Assembly (NCBI GenBank): GCA_025964775.1
Contig: JAOPYE010000029.1
Coordinates: 62,001 to 126,000 of the forward strand
Reading direction: 5' to 3'
From: Marmoricola sp.
GTDB taxonomy: Bacteria; Actinomycetota; Actinomycetes; Propionibacteriales; Nocardioidaceae
DNA: 64,000 nt
Shown here: positions 61,707-64,000 of the stretch, in pieces
Layout of the letters: each line of letters starts with the position of its first letter
Position numbering within the stretch: position 1 is the first letter of the stretch
The notes under the pieces: generated by a model
The model's database searches: none
Told to the model about the DNA's origin: nothing
The model's input: the letters and a program-made list of their open reading frames with translations, nothing else
Program-made: the position numbers and the translations under genes

Positions 61707-64000
61707 TCACTTCTTCGTGGTCGGCGCCTTGGTCGTGCTCACCGACAGCGCCTGGTTGACCAGTGCCCGACCCGCATTGATGTCCTGGGCGTACAGGTTC
61801 AGGTCGCCGTTCTTGAGCGCCCGATCCGCTGCCCTGAACTTCACGTCGGCCTCTTGCAGCAGCGTCAGGGCAGCAACGGGCAGCCCCGGTCCGGTCGTCG
61901 TACCTGTCCCGGTCCCTGTGCCTGTTCCTGTCCCGGTTCCCGTCCCGGTGCCGGTCCCGAGGCCCGTATCGGTGCTCCCGGCCGAGTTCAGGACGTCGGT
62001 CAGGGCAGCGCTCAAGGTCGAGCCGATGCCGACCTGGTTGCCGAAGGAGACCAGGACGAACTGCAACGTCGGATAGGTGCCTGCGCCCGAACTTCGCTGC
62101 GTGTACAACGGCTGCACGTAGAGCAGGCCACCGCCGACCGGCAGGGTGAGCAGGTTGCCGTAGACGACCTTGCCGACGTTCTGCTTGAAGTTGCGTACGG
62201 CGGCAGCGATCTTCGGATCACTGCTGAACTGGCTGGCGATCTGCGACGGACCCGAGACCTGGTTGGTGTCCGGCAGCCGCAGGATCTGGAACTGCCCGTA
62301 CGTCGACGGGTCAGCGGCATCCGCGCCGACGGACATGAACGCCGACAAGTTCTGCTTGTTCGTCGGCGTGTAGACCGAGGTGAGCGAGAAGACCGGCTTC
62401 GCGCCGGGGGTCGTCGCGACCGAGAGCCGGTACGGCGGCTGGGTGTTCTGCGCGTCCGAGGGGTCCTCGGGCACTTGCCAGGCGTCGTTGCCCTCGTAGA
62501 ACGTCTTCGAGTCGGTCACGTGGTAGGTAGCGAGCATGTTGCGCTGCACCTTGTAGAGGTCCACGGGGTACCGGAAGTGCTGGAGCAGCTCCGGAGAGAT
62601 GTCGCTCTTCGCCTTGACCACGCCGGGGAAGATGCTCTCCCAGGCCTTGAGGATCGGGTCCTTCGTATCCCACTCGTACAGCGTCACCGTGCCGTCGTAC
62701 GCGTCGACCGTGGCCTTGACCGCGTTGCGCATGTAGTTGATCTGGTCGGTCGGCAGGGTCGCGTACGGCGACCGCGGAGCCGTCGAGTCCGACGTCATGT
62801 CCTGCAGAGAACGCTTCTGCGACAGCGGGTAGCGATCGGTGGTCGTGTACCCGTCGAGGATCCAGACGATCTTGCCGTTCACGATCGCGGGCAACGCGTC
62901 ACTGTCCACGGTCAGCCAGGGCGCGACCTTCTCGAGACGGGTGACCGGGCTGCGGTAGTAGAGCACCTTCGAGGCGGAGTTGACCCTCGAGGAGAGCACG
63001 AAGTTGGGATCGCCGAACTTCACGGCGTACAGGAGCTTGTGGAAGAACGACCCGATGGCGACGCCGTCCTTGCCGTGGTACGTGTTCGTCCGCGACTCCC
63101 CCGGCGAGCCGGAGCCCTGCGGTACGTCGAGCTCGACGCTCTTGGCGCCCTTGGGCTCGCCGACGATCGAGTACGGCGGGCTGTTCTCGCCGAAGTAGAT
63201 CTGCGGTCGGTACCCGTTCGGCGGGTTCGCGTCGGTCAGGACACCCTGCGGCGGCAGGTTCTTCTCGGCCCAGGCAGGCTGCCCGTTCGTGTCGAGCACC
63301 GGCTTGTTGTTCGCGTCCTGCTGGTTGCCGTAGGCCGCGATGATCCCGTAGCCGTGGGTGTAGACGGTGTGCAGGTTGGCCCACTTCTTCTGGGCGGTGG
63401 GCAAGCCGTTCAGGTTGATCTCGCGGGCGGCGACGACCATGTCGCGTTCCTGCCCGTTGATGTTGTAGCGGTCGACGTCCAGGACGTCGGGCACGCTGTA
63501 GTAGCCGCGTACCTGCTGGAGCTGGTCGAACGTGCTCGAGACCAGGTTCGGGTCGAGCAACCGGATCCCTGGCAGGGAGGCCGCATCAGCGAGGAGCTGT
63601 GGGTGCGTCAGTGTCGATGCAGCCGGGTACTCGGTGACCTTGGCGTCGTTGAGGCCGAACGCGGTCCGGGTGGCCTTGATGTTGTTGGCGATGAAGCTCG
63701 ATTCCTTGTCGGGCTCGTCCGGCTTGACCTGGTACTTCTGCACGAGCGCTGGCCACAGGCCTCCGAGCAGGATCGCGGACAGCGCGAACAGGGCCAGTCC
63801 CACGGCCGGGAGCATCCACGTCCGGCGTACGACGTTGGCGAAGAAGAGGAGCGCGCAGATGATCGCGATCGCCACCAGGATGTTGCGCGAGGGCAGCACA
63901 GCGTGGTCGCGCGAATAGGTCATGCCGGTGACGAGTCCGCCCGACTGTGAGGTCAGGTCGAACCGGCCGAGGTAGTAGCCCAGGCCCTTGAGCAGCACCA
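61707..64000 (-). CDS. UPF0182 family membrane protein, N-terminus cut by the window edge
   Basis: At least 763 residues are present. They include the last N-terminal TM helices (ILVAIAIICALLFFANVV and LALFALSAILLGGLWPALVQ) and the large external domain typical of UPF0182 (ERDMVVAAREINLNGLPTAQ, HTVYTHGYGIIAAYGNQQDA). Near the C-terminus a run of about ten Thr-Gly pairs is encoded by a 6-bp tandem repeat (61901-61960). Such proteins are conserved in Actinobacteria with unknown function, probably envelope-related. The gene extends beyond position 64000. Confidence 0.93.
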   Translation of the reverse strand, partial: VLLKGLGYYLGRFDLTSQSGGLVTGMTYSRDHAVLPSRNILVAIAIICALLFFANVVRRTWMLPAVGLALFALSAILLGGLWPALVQKYQVKPDEPDKESSFIANNIKATRTAFGLNDAKVTEYPAASTLTHPQLLADAASLPGIRLLDPNLVSSTFDQLQQVRGYYSVPDVLDVDRYNINGQERDMVVAAREINLNGLPTAQKKWANLHTVYTHGYGIIAAYGNQQDANNKPVLDTNGQPAWAEKNLPPQGVLTDANPPNGYRPQIYFGENSPPYSIVGEPKGAKSVELDVPQGSGSPGESRTNTYHGKDGVAIGSFFHKLLYAVKFGDPNFVLSSRVNSASKVLYYRSPVTRLEKVAPWLTVDSDALPAIVNGKIVWILDGYTTTDRYPLSQKRSLQDMTSDSTAPRSPYATLPTDQINYMRNAVKATVDAYDGTVTLYEWDTKDPILKAWESIFPGVVKAKSDISPELLQHFRYPVDLYKVQRNMLATYHVTDSKTFYEGNDAWQVPEDPSDAQNTQPPYRLSVATTPGAKPVFSLTSVYTPTNKQNLSAFMSVGADAADPSTYGQFQILRLPDTNQVSGPSQIASQFSSDPKIAAAVRNFKQNVGKVVYGNLLTLPVGGGLLYVQPLYTQRSSGAGTYPTLQFVLVSFGNQVGIGSTLSAALTDVLNSAGSTDTGLGTGTGTGTGTGTGTGTGTGTTTGPGLPVAALTLLQEADVKFRAADRALKNGDLNLYAQDINAGRALVNQALSVSTTKAPTTKK
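61901..61960 (-). repeat. Hexanucleotide repeat tract coding Thr-Gly
   Basis: About ten imperfect units of CC-N-GT-N encode alternating Thr and Gly in the UPF0182 protein tail. The third positions vary, so the tract is constrained at the protein level but could still expand or contract by slippage. Confidence 0.7.

Noticed and set aside
61854..63950. Very long plus-strand frame opposite the UPF0182 gene
   Set aside because: Arg/Val/Gly-rich antisense translation of a conserved gene; no domain content.

Overview
The window is high-GC DNA with strong G/C bias at third codon positions, 4-bp ATGA/GTGA gene overlaps, FbiC/CofC coenzyme F420 genes, a UPF0182 gene and a WhiB-like gene. This points to an Actinomycetota chromosome. 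Nocardioidaceae is my best guess, but it is an inference from protein style, not a database result.

Layout. (1) 1-7.3 kb: two universal stress proteins, an ABC-2 exporter, a GAF-type regulator next to an aldehyde dehydrogenase/DUF779 pair, and a small lipoprotein. (2) 7.3-14.8 kb, a signalling block: a 41-residue secreted peptide ending in Cys-Cys lies tail-to-tail with two tandem XRE-TPR regulators of the architecture that receives peptides in RRNPP systems. A receiver/kinase/kinase/receiver set follows. (3) 14.8-22.1 kb: a secreted hydrolase, a HIT protein, a SsuABC-like transporter and a divergent DcuS/DcuR-like two-component pair. (4) 22.1-29.3 kb: a 980-residue Gly-rich/Ig-like secreted protein, TetR and MarR regulators with palindromic operators facing small alpha-beta barrel proteins, an internally deleted alkylmercury-lyase-like pseudogene, and a secreted trypsin-like protease. 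(5) 29.3-35.3 kb, a scarred zone: a GC3-poor orphan, an integrase remnant, a cupin, a methyltransferase, an HD/LuxR regulator, a flavodoxin-fold reductase, and fragments of a kinase and an ATPase placed back to back.

(6) 35.27-60.99 kb is a clean integrative island. A 46-bp perfect direct repeat of the 3' part of the initiator tRNA-Met gene lies at both ends. The intact tRNA is at the right end and an intact tyrosine integrase sits just inside the left end. The cargo is a catabolic programme. One nine-gene operon (46.1 to 37.1 kb) encodes an LLM-family oxidoreductase, enoyl-CoA hydratase, acyl-CoA dehydrogenase, FO synthase (FbiC), CofC/FbiD, an SDR, a TDT-type carrier, a leaderless substrate-binding-protein homologue and an OsmC-like protein. 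Beside it are an F420:NADPH oxidoreductase, an IclR regulator, a complete Liv-type ABC importer, and a second operon (acyl-CoA synthetase, aldehyde dehydrogenase, second LLM enzyme, class III CoA-transferase). A divergent thiolase/MaoC/WhiB-like unit completes it. The island brings its own FO synthesis, phospholactate activation and F420 reduction but no FbiA/FbiB, so it appears to raise F420 supply in a host that already makes F420. The substrate is not evident. F420-dependent reductive breakdown of an aromatic or nitroaromatic compound, like the npd system of Rhodococcus/Nocardioides, is the closest known parallel.

(7) 61-64 kb returns to core-type chromosome: initiator tRNA-Met, a TetR regulator and a UPF0182 membrane protein cut by the window edge.
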